Source of the DNA: JAWKTM01 sp041399085
Lineage (GTDB): Bacteria > Planctomycetota > Planctomycetia > Pirellulales > Pirellulaceae
Reading direction: 5' to 3'
Assembly (NCBI GenBank): GCA_041399085.1
Contig: JAWKTM010000049.1
Coordinates: 1-55,055, forward strand
Length of the DNA: 55,055 bases
The stretch's first letter is position 1, and each line of letters opens with the position of its first letter. A program made the translations under genes and the position numbers. Below, piece after piece: positions 36,248-44,973 of this stretch. The notes below the pieces were generated by a model. The model was not told where the DNA came from. It made no database searches and saw only the letters and a program-made list of their open reading frames with translations.

Positions 36248-38101
36248 ATGATCGTGCGACGCCGTGATTGGCTGACCCTTGCATGTTGCTGCTGCTTCGC
36301 CGCGCTGATCGCGCCGGCCGTATTGGGCGAAGAGGCTTCGCCAACGCCATCCGCGGGCGAAGGTCATCATTCGCCGGTCGATCTGGCGCTGGCCAGCGAC
36401 GGCAGTTGGCTCGTGACGGTGAACCAAACGGCCGACAGCATCTCGCTGGTCGACGTTGCGGCTGGCAAAGTGCTCGATGAACTCCAAGTTGGCGATCATC
36501 CGTCGGCCATCGCCATTGTTCCGAACGACGAGCCAAGGGCGAACGGCAAAATCGGTTCCGACACACGCGTGCTTGTGACGGCCAGCCACGCCGGTGAGTT
36601 GGTGCTCGTCGACGTGGCGAAAAGCAAGCTGCATGAAGCGGCGCGGATCAAGCTCGGCTATGAACCGACCGGCGTGGCAGTCTCGACCGACGGGCGGTTG
36701 GCCTATGTGGCTTTGACCGCGGCGGCCCAAGTTGCCGAAGTCGACCTCACGACGCACAAAGTCACGGCGCGGATCGACGTAGGTCGTTGGCCCCGTTACT
36801 TGGCGATTTCGCCCGACGGCAAGCGGCTGGCGGTCGGCGCCGGCGGCGATCGCGGCGTAACTGTGGTTGACGTGCCGACTCGCACGAATATCTACCTCGA
36901 CCAATTCGTCGGCATGAATATCGGGCATATGCAAACGACGGCCGACGGACGCTATGCGTATTTTCCCTGGGTGGTCTATCGCCGCAATCCAATTACACCC
37001 GGAAACATTCGCTTGGGTTGGGTGCTGGCCACGCGAGTCGCTCGCATTCGGCTGGACGATCCGGAACGCCGCGAAGCGATGTCGTTGGATCCGTCCGGCG
37101 AAGCGGTGGGCGACCCTCACGGATTAGCGCTGACTCCCGATGAAACGCATGTGGTGGTTTCGGCCTCCGGCACTCACGAATTACTCGTGATGCGCCGCCA
37201 CGATCTACCGCTAGAAAGCTTGGGCAGCACCGACCACATCCCGCGCGATGTGTTGCTGGACCGCGAGCGTTTTCGGCGGATTCCGCTGGGCGGACGGCCA
37301 ATGGGGTTGCGAATCGCCGCTGACAATCAGACGGCGCTGGTCGCCAATTATCTCGACGACTCGGTGCAAGTGGTGGATATTCACGAAGGGGTTGTGAAGC
37401 GGACGATTCACTTGGGCGAGCACACATCGCCGTCGCTGGCTCGCCGCGGCGAAGCGATCTTCTACGATGCTCGACGTAGCCTCGACCAATGGTATAGCTG
37501 CCACACTTGTCACTACGAAGGCGGCGGCAATTCGGTGGCCATTGATACCTTGAATGACGGCAGCATCGCCAGCTACAAGACGGTATTGCCGCTGTACCAC
37601 GTGGCCGAGACGATGCCGTGGACATGGCACGGTTGGCAAACGGATCTACGAGCGGCAATGACGAAGTCCATCACCTCGACGATGCAAGGCCCGGCGCCGA
37701 ACGACGAGGATGTTGACGCCATGATCGCTTATCTCAAGTCGCTGCGATTGCCGCCGAATCCTTATCGCCAAGCGGACGATCGGCTGAGCGACGCGGCCGA
37801 ACGCGGACGACGCATTTTCGAAGGCGAGCGCGGCGCGTGCGCCAATTGCCATCATGGTCCGCTGCTTACCGACGGAAAGAACCATGATGTGGGATTGGGC
37901 AAGCCGAACGATCGGTACGATGGATTCAACACACCGTCGCTTCGCGGACTGTATCGCAAGACGTTGTTGCTGCACGATGGGCGAGTCGATTCGCTGCCCG
38001 CGTTGCTCACCGGGCCACACGACCCGGCGAAAGTCAGCGGCGTCGAACCGCTCGCCGAAGACGAGCTTGCGGACCTGATCGAGTACTTGAAGACGTTGTA
38101 G
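36248..38101 (+). CDS. Exported YVTN beta-propeller/di-heme cytochrome c fusion
   Basis: A signal peptide (LACCCCFAALIAPAVLG) precedes a seven-bladed-type propeller with repeats such as DGSWLVTVNQTADSISLVDV and DGRLAYVALTAAAQVAEVDL (about residues 45-390). The C-terminal 220 residues contain two heme c motifs, CHTCH and CANCH, and a MauG/CCP-like region. The domain order resembles exported planctomycete cytochromes that may move electrons at the membrane. It starts 10 nt after the TlpA-like gene, and the methyltransferase gene follows 37 nt later on the same strand. Substrate unknown. Confidence 0.9.
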   Translation: MIVRRRDWLTLACCCCFAALIAPAVLGEEASPTPSAGEGHHSPVDLALASDGSWLVTVNQTADSISLVDVAAGKVLDELQVGDHPSAIAIVPNDEPRANGKIGSDTRVLVTASHAGELVLVDVAKSKLHEAARIKLGYEPTGVAVSTDGRLAYVALTAAAQVAEVDLTTHKVTARIDVGRWPRYLAISPDGKRLAVGAGGDRGVTVVDVPTRTNIYLDQFVGMNIGHMQTTADGRYAYFPWVVYRRNPITPGNIRLGWVLATRVARIRLDDPERREAMSLDPSGEAVGDPHGLALTPDETHVVVSASGTHELLVMRRHDLPLESLGSTDHIPRDVLLDRERFRRIPLGGRPMGLRIAADNQTALVANYLDDSVQVVDIHEGVVKRTIHLGEHTSPSLARRGEAIFYDARRSLDQWYSCHTCHYEGGGNSVAIDTLNDGSIASYKTVLPLYHVAETMPWTWHGWQTDLRAAMTKSITSTMQGPAPNDEDVDAMIAYLKSLRLPPNPYRQADDRLSDAAERGRRIFEGERGACANCHHGPLLTDGKNHDVGLGKPNDRYDGFNTPSLRGLYRKTLLLHDGRVDSLPALLTGPHDPAKVSGVEPLAEDELADLIEYLKTL

Positions 38102-38138
38102 TCCGCTCGTCGTTTGTCTTGTTCACCGGCTAATTCGC

Positions 38139-38639
38139 ATGCCCGATTTCGTTCATCTGCGTCATAAGCCGGTTGTCGAGTTGGCCGAGCCGCGGCCGTT
38201 GATCGTGGCATTGCCACAGATGCAAAGCAACATCAACATCTCGCGCATCGTGCGAGCGGCCAGTTGCTGTGGCGTGCGGCGAATGGTGGTATGTGGACAC
38301 GCGAAGATCGATCGCAAGATCGCTCGCGACGGCGCCGATGAAATCACCATCGAAGTGCGCCGCACACTGCCGCCCGTGTTAAAGCAGTTCCGCGAGGAAG
38401 GATACCGACTGGTCGGCTTGGAGCAAACAACCAACTCACAGTGTTTATATGATTATCGCTATGAGAGTCGCAGCGTGTTGGTTATAGGCCACGAACGCCA
38501 AGGACTCACGGAAGACGTATTGCAACTGCTGGACGATGTGATTGAGATCCCCGTCTACGGTCTTCCTCACGCTCACAACGCCGCCACCGCCGCGGCCATT
38601 GCGTTATATGAATACTGTCGGCAGCATCGAGATAGTTGA
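38139..38639 (+). CDS. SpoU/TrmH-family RNA 2'-O-methyltransferase
   Basis: A 166-residue SPOUT methyltransferase. Motif 1 lies in MQSNINISRIVRAASCCGV, motif 2 in LVIGHERQGLTEDVLQLLDD, and motif 3, the knotted SAM site, in IPVYGLPHAHNAATAAAIAL. These modify ribose in tRNA or rRNA using SAM. The length matches the minimal single-domain class. Which RNA is modified cannot be told from sequence. Probably in one unit with the cytochrome gene. Confidence 0.9.
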   Translation: MPDFVHLRHKPVVELAEPRPLIVALPQMQSNINISRIVRAASCCGVRRMVVCGHAKIDRKIARDGADEITIEVRRTLPPVLKQFREEGYRLVGLEQTTNSQCLYDYRYESRSVLVIGHERQGLTEDVLQLLDDVIEIPVYGLPHAHNAATAAAIALYEYCRQHRDS

Positions 38640-38960
38640 AACGCCGATTGCCGAGTCGCGTTGATCGAAGAGAGACATCGGGGAGGACAATAGGAATGAG
38701 CCCCGTTTCGCGGAGATCGCGAATATTTGAGCGGTATGGCGCGAGACGTCCGGTGCCGCGAAACCGGACGGCTCGCGCCCTACCGCTCCTATGGAGTCGG
38801 TAACTTATTGGCGGATGGGGCGTGAGCACCGATTGAACATCCCTTTCCACCGTCGAGACCGCAGCGGGTGACAAACGTTTTTCTGTCCCTCACAATGGTG
38901 CGGTTGGTTTGTTAGTTGCCGTGTATTGGCGGATTCGTCTCTCCCCGAAGGAGTTCAACT
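38640..38960 (+). repeat. Intergenic region with a long palindrome
   Basis: A near-perfect inverted repeat of about 26 bp per arm lies at 38729-38788: GAGCGGTA-GGCGCGAG-CGTCCGGT against ACCGGACG-CTCGCGCC-TACCGCTC, with two single mismatches and an 8-nt loop. There is no T run, so it is not a classic terminator. The remaining sequence holds no gene. Confidence 0.75.
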
Positions 38961-39971
38961 ATGTGTCGTCATGGCTTGTTGATTTGGTTGTTGTTCGTGT
39001 TGGGTTGTTTCGTCGGTTGTGGTGGCGGTGTGGAATCGTCGGGGCCGGCGGCTGGTGGTGGGACGGAGGCGGAGACGAGTGATACGGCGGACGCTGGCGA
39101 GACGCGGGGCGTGATCGGATTCTCGGCGCTGACTTTGAAGAACCCGTTCTTCAAGATCATCGCGGATACGCTCACCGACGAAGCCAAACAGCACGGCTGG
39201 GAAGTGATCGTTACCGACGCGGCCGACGACGTACATCAGCAAGCCAACCATATCGACAACTTCATCGCTCAGCGCGTCACGGCCATCGTGCTGAATCCGG
39301 CCGATCGGATCGCCATTGGGCCGGCGATTCAGAAGGCAAATGAAGCGGGGATTCCCGTCTTCACGTGCGATCTGCAATGCGTGGCCGAAGGAGCGGAGAT
39401 CGCTGGCCACGTCGGCACGGACAATTTTCAAGGCGGCAAGCTGGCTGGCGAAGCGATGATCGAGGCGCTCGGCGAAGCGGGCGGCGACGTCTTGATCCTG
39501 CACAAGAAAGCGGCCAACTCCTGCGTGTTGCGTGTCGACGGCTTTCGCGAAGTCATCGACGCTTACAACGAAGGCCGCGAATCGGGGCGGATCAATCTGG
39601 TCGCCGAGCTCGAAGGGGCCGGCGATGAAGACATCTCTTACAAAGCGACGTTGGACGCGCTGCAAGGCAACCAAAACTTGGCCGGCATTTTCGCAATCAA
39701 CGATCCATCGGCCCTGGGAGCTTGGAAGGCGCTCGACCAGTCGACCAAGACCGACCAAGTTGTAATCGTCGGCTTCGACGGTCAGATGGAAGGCAAGCAG
39801 GCGATTAAGGAAGGCAAGATCCACGCCGACCCGATCCAGTTCCCCGACCGCATCGCCGCCCAGACGGTCGACAAGATCGCCAAGTATCTGAACGGCGAAG
39901 AGTACGAAAAGGTCGAACTGATCCCGACGCAGCTTTATCGCCAAGCGGACGCCGAAGCCGAATTGCAGTAG
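38961..39971 (+). CDS. Sugar ABC transporter substrate-binding lipoprotein (ribose-like)
   Basis: A periplasmic-binding protein of the RbsB/Peripla_BP_4 family. Lipobox LGCFVGC puts the lipidated Cys at about residue 20; a Gly/Glu-rich linker follows, then two lobes with GFSALTLKNPFFKIIADTL and AGIFAINDPSALGAWKAL. RBS GAAGGAG lies about 9 nt before the ATG. In most bacteria it would sit beside a permease and an ATPase, but neither is present within at least 15 kb downstream. It could use components encoded elsewhere or act as a sensor. Confidence 0.9.
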   Translation: MCRHGLLIWLLFVLGCFVGCGGGVESSGPAAGGGTEAETSDTADAGETRGVIGFSALTLKNPFFKIIADTLTDEAKQHGWEVIVTDAADDVHQQANHIDNFIAQRVTAIVLNPADRIAIGPAIQKANEAGIPVFTCDLQCVAEGAEIAGHVGTDNFQGGKLAGEAMIEALGEAGGDVLILHKKAANSCVLRVDGFREVIDAYNEGRESGRINLVAELEGAGDEDISYKATLDALQGNQNLAGIFAINDPSALGAWKALDQSTKTDQVVIVGFDGQMEGKQAIKEGKIHADPIQFPDRIAAQTVDKIAKYLNGEEYEKVELIPTQLYRQADAEAELQ

Positions 39972-40538
39972 CAGCGCGGCGCGGCGTCCGGCAGCCCTGC
40001 CAGGGCGACACAATGATGTTTTCGACCCGAGCGATCGAGGTTCAAACCTCGCGCGCGAGGTTTTGAACCTCTCGGCTGAGGTTTTGAACCCCGGCATTGG
40101 AGGTTTAAACCTCTCGGTTGAGGTTTTCAACCTCGTCGTTGTGGTTTTTAACCTCTCGTTTGAGGTTTTGAACCTCGTCGTCGGAGTTCCGAACTCGAAA
40201 TGTCATGGTTTAAACCTCGGCATCGAGGTTTTATACCTCTCGCGCGAGGTTTTGAACCTCGCAACTGAGGTTTTGAACCACATTCGTGAGGTTTAAACCT
40301 CGTCGTCGAGGTCCAAGCCTCCAGCGACGAGGTTCTGGCGACGAACGTCGAGGTTCCGAACCTCAATCGCGAGGTTGGAAACCACAACGACGAGGTTCGC
40401 GACCTGACCGGTGAGGTTTTTCAGGATGGGCTAGCGGGCACAACCGGTTGGTTCGTGAGAATTTGCTTGCCGCGCGGATGGGGGCTACGCTCCGAGGCAG
40501 GCACACGCGCTTCGACCCCGGCACACGATCCCAGGGGT
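39972..40538 (+). repeat. Intergenic region dominated by a palindrome array
   Basis: About 567 nt with no gene; the array is described under its own entry. The last 110 nt (40426-40538) before the end of the convergent gene hold nothing recognised. Confidence 0.6.
40037..40425. repeat. Tandem array of about 19 short palindromes, about 21-bp period
   Basis: Each unit is the inverted repeat GAGGTT-NNN-AACCTC followed by about 6 variable nt (for example TCGGCT, GTCGTC, TCGCGC). Period is 20-22 nt, so it is not strictly in codon phase. Several units keep their symmetry through paired changes (GAGTTC/GAACTC, GAGGTC/GCCTC). A 77-codon ORF on the plus strand with heptad repeats (EVLNLxx) and a 79-codon one on the minus strand (RGSKPxx) are by-products; neither spans the array and the plus ORF has no ATG. 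It lies between the 3' ends of two convergent genes. Confidence 0.9.
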
Positions 40539-43178
40539 CTACTCCGGCTGGTGCTGGGTTTTCTCGACCAGCTTGGTGATGACCGAGGCCGGAATGATGG
40601 ATAGCGAGACGTTGGAATAGCCCCCCATACCGCCCGGCATGCCGAAGCCTCCTCCGGGATAGCGCATTTCGCCTCCGGACATCGCATAGTTGGCTCCTGG
40701 CGTGCCGGTCGAGGAGTTCAGCCCAGGGTGAGCGGCGATGCCCTCTAGTCGCTTGGACGAAAACAGCGGCGAGCCGGCTAAGTCGGAAGCGGCTCGCGAT
40801 GCGCTTTGGAGCGTGAATTTGTATCGCAAGGGCAGCTTCGCACCATCTTCGTCCGCCACGAGATTGACGACGGTCGAATACAAGGTCGTCTCACTTCCGG
40901 CGTCAGCTCGGTAAAGTCCATTCAGCCGTTGGTGCTGGGCCAGCGGGCTGGTCGCCAAGCCATGGATTGGCGAAAGCTTGACGTCGACCTTCAGCAGCGC
41001 GGCTCCGGTCGTCGGATCAATTTCCAACATCCGCGCCGTCTGGGGTTCGCTATGGTTTGGCACAATCACCGAAATGCGATCAAACTTGACTTGTTTCCAG
41101 TCCTCCGGCGGCAGCGCCGTCGCGATCAAGCCGTCGGGCGTGATGGCCGTCCCGTTCAAGTAGAGCGCGACGGCCAGTCGGTCGGAATCCTCGTTGGGTG
41201 TCGGAGACGGCGAGGCAATCATTTCAATCCAGTAGACGCCCGAGTCTGGCTCTTCGGCATAACCGCCGTACGGCGTTCCTCCGCCATAGCTTTCGGCGAT
41301 CGGTCCCATGCCGCCTTCGTTAGAGAACATCGAACCGGCAGCAATGGTATCCGTGGACTCGGGCGCGGATGGCTCGTCTGTTGGCTTCGCTTTCCCGGTG
41401 CCCGCGTTCCCGGAATCTGCAACATCGGCGACGTTCGCTGAATCGGTGGCTTCCGCCGATCCGCCGACGGTCGACAGATCGGCCGCCGGTTCCCATCGCA
41501 GGGCCGGATCATCGAGCAGTTGGTCGACTCGCCGGGCACAGATTTCGTCGGCCAACGCTTCCCGCCGAGCCAGGTTCGCTTCGATCTCGGCCAGTCGGCC
41601 GCGTAGCGATTCGGCTTCCAATCGCTGTAAGTTCAGTCGGGCTTGAAACGCCGCACGCACCTGCGGCGCGAGCTTCTCGGCGAACGTCTTTCGTTCGGCT
41701 GGCGAAGCGTCGGGCGTGCGAAGTTGGTCGGCCAGCGTCTGGGCGGCTTGTTCGGCCGCGGCGTAAGCTTGCCGAGCGGCAGTGAGTTCCGTCGGGGTGA
41801 CGGTTCGGGTCAGCGGTGGAAGTCCCATCGGACCTAGCGGCGGCTGGCTATCGCTTTCGGACTGAGCCGGCGCCTGATCCAGTTTTCCAAGAGCGTCCAG
41901 TATTTCCAGACGCTTGTCGGTTGGCATTCCGCCAATTAGCAATCGGTTCGATTCCGGAGCCACGGTGATCGCATCTCGTTGATCGGGAAACAGCTCTCGC
42001 AGCCTCTTGGCGACGGTCTCCGCCTTGACTCGCTGCAAGATGACCAAAGCCACGGCGTCGGCGGCTTCGTTCGACTCGGGCTTTGAATCCGTCGGCTTCG
42101 GCCGAGTCGTCGTTCCGCGCGGAGCGTCTCTCGGCGTTCTTCGGCCGGCGAGGGCGCCGCGGAAGGAATCGAAACCGCCGGAAGACGACTCGCGAGTTCC
42201 GAGCTCGATCACGCGTTCCGCACGAGTGAGCGCGGGCTCCGGCGATGCGGCTTCGCCCGAGTCGGCGGCCTTAGTCTTGGTCGAAACGATCAACAGCGGG
42301 ATGTTCCGTGAAGTAAACCCAGCTAGGAAATTCGAGTTTGGCCATGCGATCACGACGGTCTGATTCTCCTCGGCAAGATAGCTGCCAGTGAACCGCACCG
42401 TGCTCCTTTCGCTAACAACTTGTTCACGCGGGTAAGCCAACACTTGCTGTTGAAAAAAACGGATCGAAAACTCGATTGACAGAGATGTTTCAGGTTTACT
42501 CGTTGGTTCCGTCCCGGCCGATTCGTACGCCCCCTCACCGCCTGCGGCGAGCGAGTAGCTTTCCACCTTCCAGCCCGTTGTCTGGATGTTCCAAGCATTT
42601 CGGAGTGACGTGTTCGAGTTGGGCGGCGAGAATTGGGGCATTCTCATTGGGATTTTTTCTTCGGGGATACGCATCGTTCGAATCGCGAAAGCCTGCGAGG
42701 ACTGATCCCCGAATTCAGAACTCGATTCGCCTAGACCGGGCGGCAGTCCCGAGTCGCTGCTTTGCGGCAGCGTGGCTTTCTGCGAATCTTGCTGGTAAAC
42801 GATCAGGTCGTGTTGCTTCCACCACGCCAGATTGCGTTGGAAATCGGCGTTCGAGTACACCGCGCCGAAGTCACGCGGAAACATGATCGTGGCCGCTTGG
42901 CCGATCAGCGTTTCGCGAACTTCGGCCGGCAGGTCGACGCCCTCAAACACCTTTTCCAAATCCCGCTGGATGCCAGCCGCTTGCTCGGCGTCTTGCACGT
43001 CCGACCAATTCGATTTCAGGACTAGCAGTTGGACGTCCAGTTCCAATTCGGATTTCGCCTCCCCGCTGGCGGCCGTCGCGTCAGGTTCGTCGCCTTGAGC
43101 CCTTGCGACTCCCGCGGTGGCCAGCGCGAGCAACACGGCAACGCACGCGTGGGTTCGCCAAGTTCGGCATTGTTTCAT
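40539..43178 (-). CDS. Large exported protein with secretin_N-like domain and protease-like C-terminal region
   Basis: An 879-residue protein with a signal peptide (VAVLLALATAGVARA). Residues about 370-440 resemble the secretin N-terminal KH-like fold (ALVILQRVKAETVAKRLREL, ITVAPESNRLLIGGMPTDKR), which is found in GspD/PilQ-like proteins. A coiled coil follows (about 455-570). The C-terminal part (about 640-790) contains ITPDGLIATALPPEDWKQVK and MLEIDPTTGAALLKVDVKL, which recall the layout of trypsin-like proteases (strand, then HxV and GNS regions) without the catalytic residues. No secretin barrel or membrane helix follows. Function unknown. Confidence 0.7.
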   Translation of the reverse strand: MKQCRTWRTHACVAVLLALATAGVARAQGDEPDATAASGEAKSELELDVQLLVLKSNWSDVQDAEQAAGIQRDLEKVFEGVDLPAEVRETLIGQAATIMFPRDFGAVYSNADFQRNLAWWKQHDLIVYQQDSQKATLPQSSDSGLPPGLGESSSEFGDQSSQAFAIRTMRIPEEKIPMRMPQFSPPNSNTSLRNAWNIQTTGWKVESYSLAAGGEGAYESAGTEPTSKPETSLSIEFSIRFFQQQVLAYPREQVVSERSTVRFTGSYLAEENQTVVIAWPNSNFLAGFTSRNIPLLIVSTKTKAADSGEAASPEPALTRAERVIELGTRESSSGGFDSFRGALAGRRTPRDAPRGTTTRPKPTDSKPESNEAADAVALVILQRVKAETVAKRLRELFPDQRDAITVAPESNRLLIGGMPTDKRLEILDALGKLDQAPAQSESDSQPPLGPMGLPPLTRTVTPTELTAARQAYAAAEQAAQTLADQLRTPDASPAERKTFAEKLAPQVRAAFQARLNLQRLEAESLRGRLAEIEANLARREALADEICARRVDQLLDDPALRWEPAADLSTVGGSAEATDSANVADVADSGNAGTGKAKPTDEPSAPESTDTIAAGSMFSNEGGMGPIAESYGGGTPYGGYAEEPDSGVYWIEMIASPSPTPNEDSDRLAVALYLNGTAITPDGLIATALPPEDWKQVKFDRISVIVPNHSEPQTARMLEIDPTTGAALLKVDVKLSPIHGLATSPLAQHQRLNGLYRADAGSETTLYSTVVNLVADEDGAKLPLRYKFTLQSASRAASDLAGSPLFSSKRLEGIAAHPGLNSSTGTPGANYAMSGGEMRYPGGGFGMPGGMGGYSNVSLSIIPASVITKLVEKTQHQPE

Positions 43179-43383
43179 TCGGCCGTTCGTTGTGGTTGTG
43201 CTTTGGTCGGCAGTGCGATAGTCGGCGGTTCGTCATCGTTCTGCTCCTTCGTGTTCGTTCTGTCGTCGATATTTATCGTTTGCCCATAAGCGTCGACTTC
43301 GGTCCGTGAGTGTCGACTTCGCTTCGCGATAGTTACGCCATCGCGAGTTCGCTCTGCGAAAGACGTGCCGCAGCTCCGCGGCC

Positions 43384-43402
43384 TCGCGGAGCGAAAGGCG
43401 AC
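43384..43402. repeat. Dispersed 19-bp repeat, second copy
   Basis: Exact copy of TCGCGGAGCGAAAGGCGAC found at 27876-27894. Here the left arm of the palindrome is degraded. Confidence 0.7.
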
Positions 43403-43424
43403 GGCGACTATGGCGGTAATGGTC

Positions 43425-44944
43425 CTAGCAGCGAGTCACTGGGCGCTCCAAACGCTCCAGATCGTGTTCGATTTCCAGCAAATCGTTAGCGGCGTCGTCG
43501 CCCCAGTTGTCGCCTCTGTCGTCCGCCGAACTCGGCACGCGCGCTCTGCCGCGGCATGGCGAGTTTCTGGAACCGACCACGGCCGGATCGCTGGCTTGAA
43601 TGTCGACGGCGGCTTCGCTTGACACCGCGTCGCCCGAGCTGGCCCACGGCGACGATTGTCCCCACACGATCCAGCCGGCGATCGCCACGAAAGGAACTAA
43701 CGCGACCAACGCCGCCGCCGCCGATCCACAAACGTCGTCGGCGACTTGCCCGCAGCTCGGGAGGCAGCGGCACTCGGGTTGGTTGTTGCCAGTGAGCCAA
43801 GCAATGTTCGAGCAACTCGGCCACTTCCTCGGCCGACGCGTATCGCTCGCGCGGATCCTTCGTCAGCAGCCGAGCGACCACTCGGCACAGCCACGCCGGA
43901 ATCTCGGGATTCAGTTCGCGGATCGGTCGAGCGCCGCGTCGGTAATGCGTCGCAGAATGCCGAACGTTGTCTCCGCGCGGAATGGCGACCGGCCGGTACA
44001 CATCGCGTACATCACGCTGCCCAAGCTAAACAGGTCGCTGCGATGGTCGATCGCTTCGCCGCGAGCTTGTTCGGGCGACATGTATTGCGGCGTGCCGGCG
44101 ATCACGCCGCTGCGCGTGGTCGTGGCGTCGTCGATCGCTCGGGCCAAGCCGAAATCGGTGATCGCCACCCGCTCGACACCTTCTTCCAGCAAGATGTTGG
44201 CCGGCTTGATGTCGCGATGAACCAAGCCTTGAGCATGAGCCGCCGCCAAGCCGCTGGCCGTTTGCGCTCCGATTCGCAGCACTTCGGCCACCGACAGCGG
44301 CCCGTGTTCGTCGATCCGCCGCTGCAGCGACATGCCTCGCAGATAAGGCATCACCAGGAACGGAGGGCGAGCTTCGGCCGACACGGCGTGGATCGCCACC
44401 ACATGCGGATGCACGACCGCCGCGGCCGCTTGGGCTTCGCGCGAGAACGCCGCCGAGCCGCTCCGTGATTCCGCCAAATGCGCGCGAGCACTTTGATGGC
44501 GACGTAGCGGTTCAGCGACGCATCGAAACCTTTCAGCACGACGCCCATGCCGCCCGCTCCGATGACGCCCAGAATTTCGTAGCCGCCGAGCCGACCGAGC
44601 ATGCGCGGATCGTCGGTCGGGGCCAGCCGTCGAGCACTCGCTGCGTGCCGTCGCTGGCCACCGCGGCGTGCTGGGTCGCCCAGTCGCTATCGACATCGCC
44701 CGCCACGTCGTCGGATTCGGCCGACTCGCTCCACCCCGACAGCGGCTCGGCGTCGAACGGTTCGTCGCGCAGCAGCCGCGCATCTTCCCACGAGTCGCGA
44801 TCGCCGGCCGCTTGATGCAGCCGCTGTCGGCAGGCAAAGCAAGTTTCCAAGCGATTCCAGCCACGCTTGCTCGTCCGGCGTTGTTCGTTCGTCCAGAAAG
44901 GCGGCCAGCCGTTGTTCGTCGCACGTGGATCGGTTGGTCTTCAT
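43425..44944 (-). pseudogene. ECF-linked Ser/Thr kinase with zinc-finger-like start, frameshifted
   Basis: Pieces in three frames spell a planctomycete kinase. The start at 44944 reads MKTNRSTCDEQRLAAFLDER; then, in another frame, LETCFACRQRLHQ, a Cys-x2-Cys pattern like an anti-sigma zinc finger. The kinase lobe follows: YEILGVIGAGGMGVVLKGFD and YVAIKVLAR, then after a shift HRDIKPAN, DFGLARA and GTPQYMSPEQ (the longest clean piece is 44924-43911). After another shift comes KDPRERYASAEEVAELL, and a membrane helix (VALVPFVAIAGWIVWG) with a short acidic tail ends at 43425. Four or more frame changes. It starts 29 nt after an ECF sigma gene. As with the first pair, the kinase may regulate the sigma factor. 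Confidence 0.8.
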
Positions 44945-44973
44945 CAGGGAAACTCCGCCAAGCGGTTAGTTCG

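Noticed and set aside
40063..40296. A heptad-repeat protein (EVLNLxx) encoded by the palindrome array
   Set aside because: There is no ATG or RBS, unit lengths vary by one or two nt, and neither strand's frame spans the array.
40037..40425. CRISPR array
   Set aside because: Spacers are only about 6 nt, repeats are 15-nt palindromes that vary between units, and there are no cas genes.
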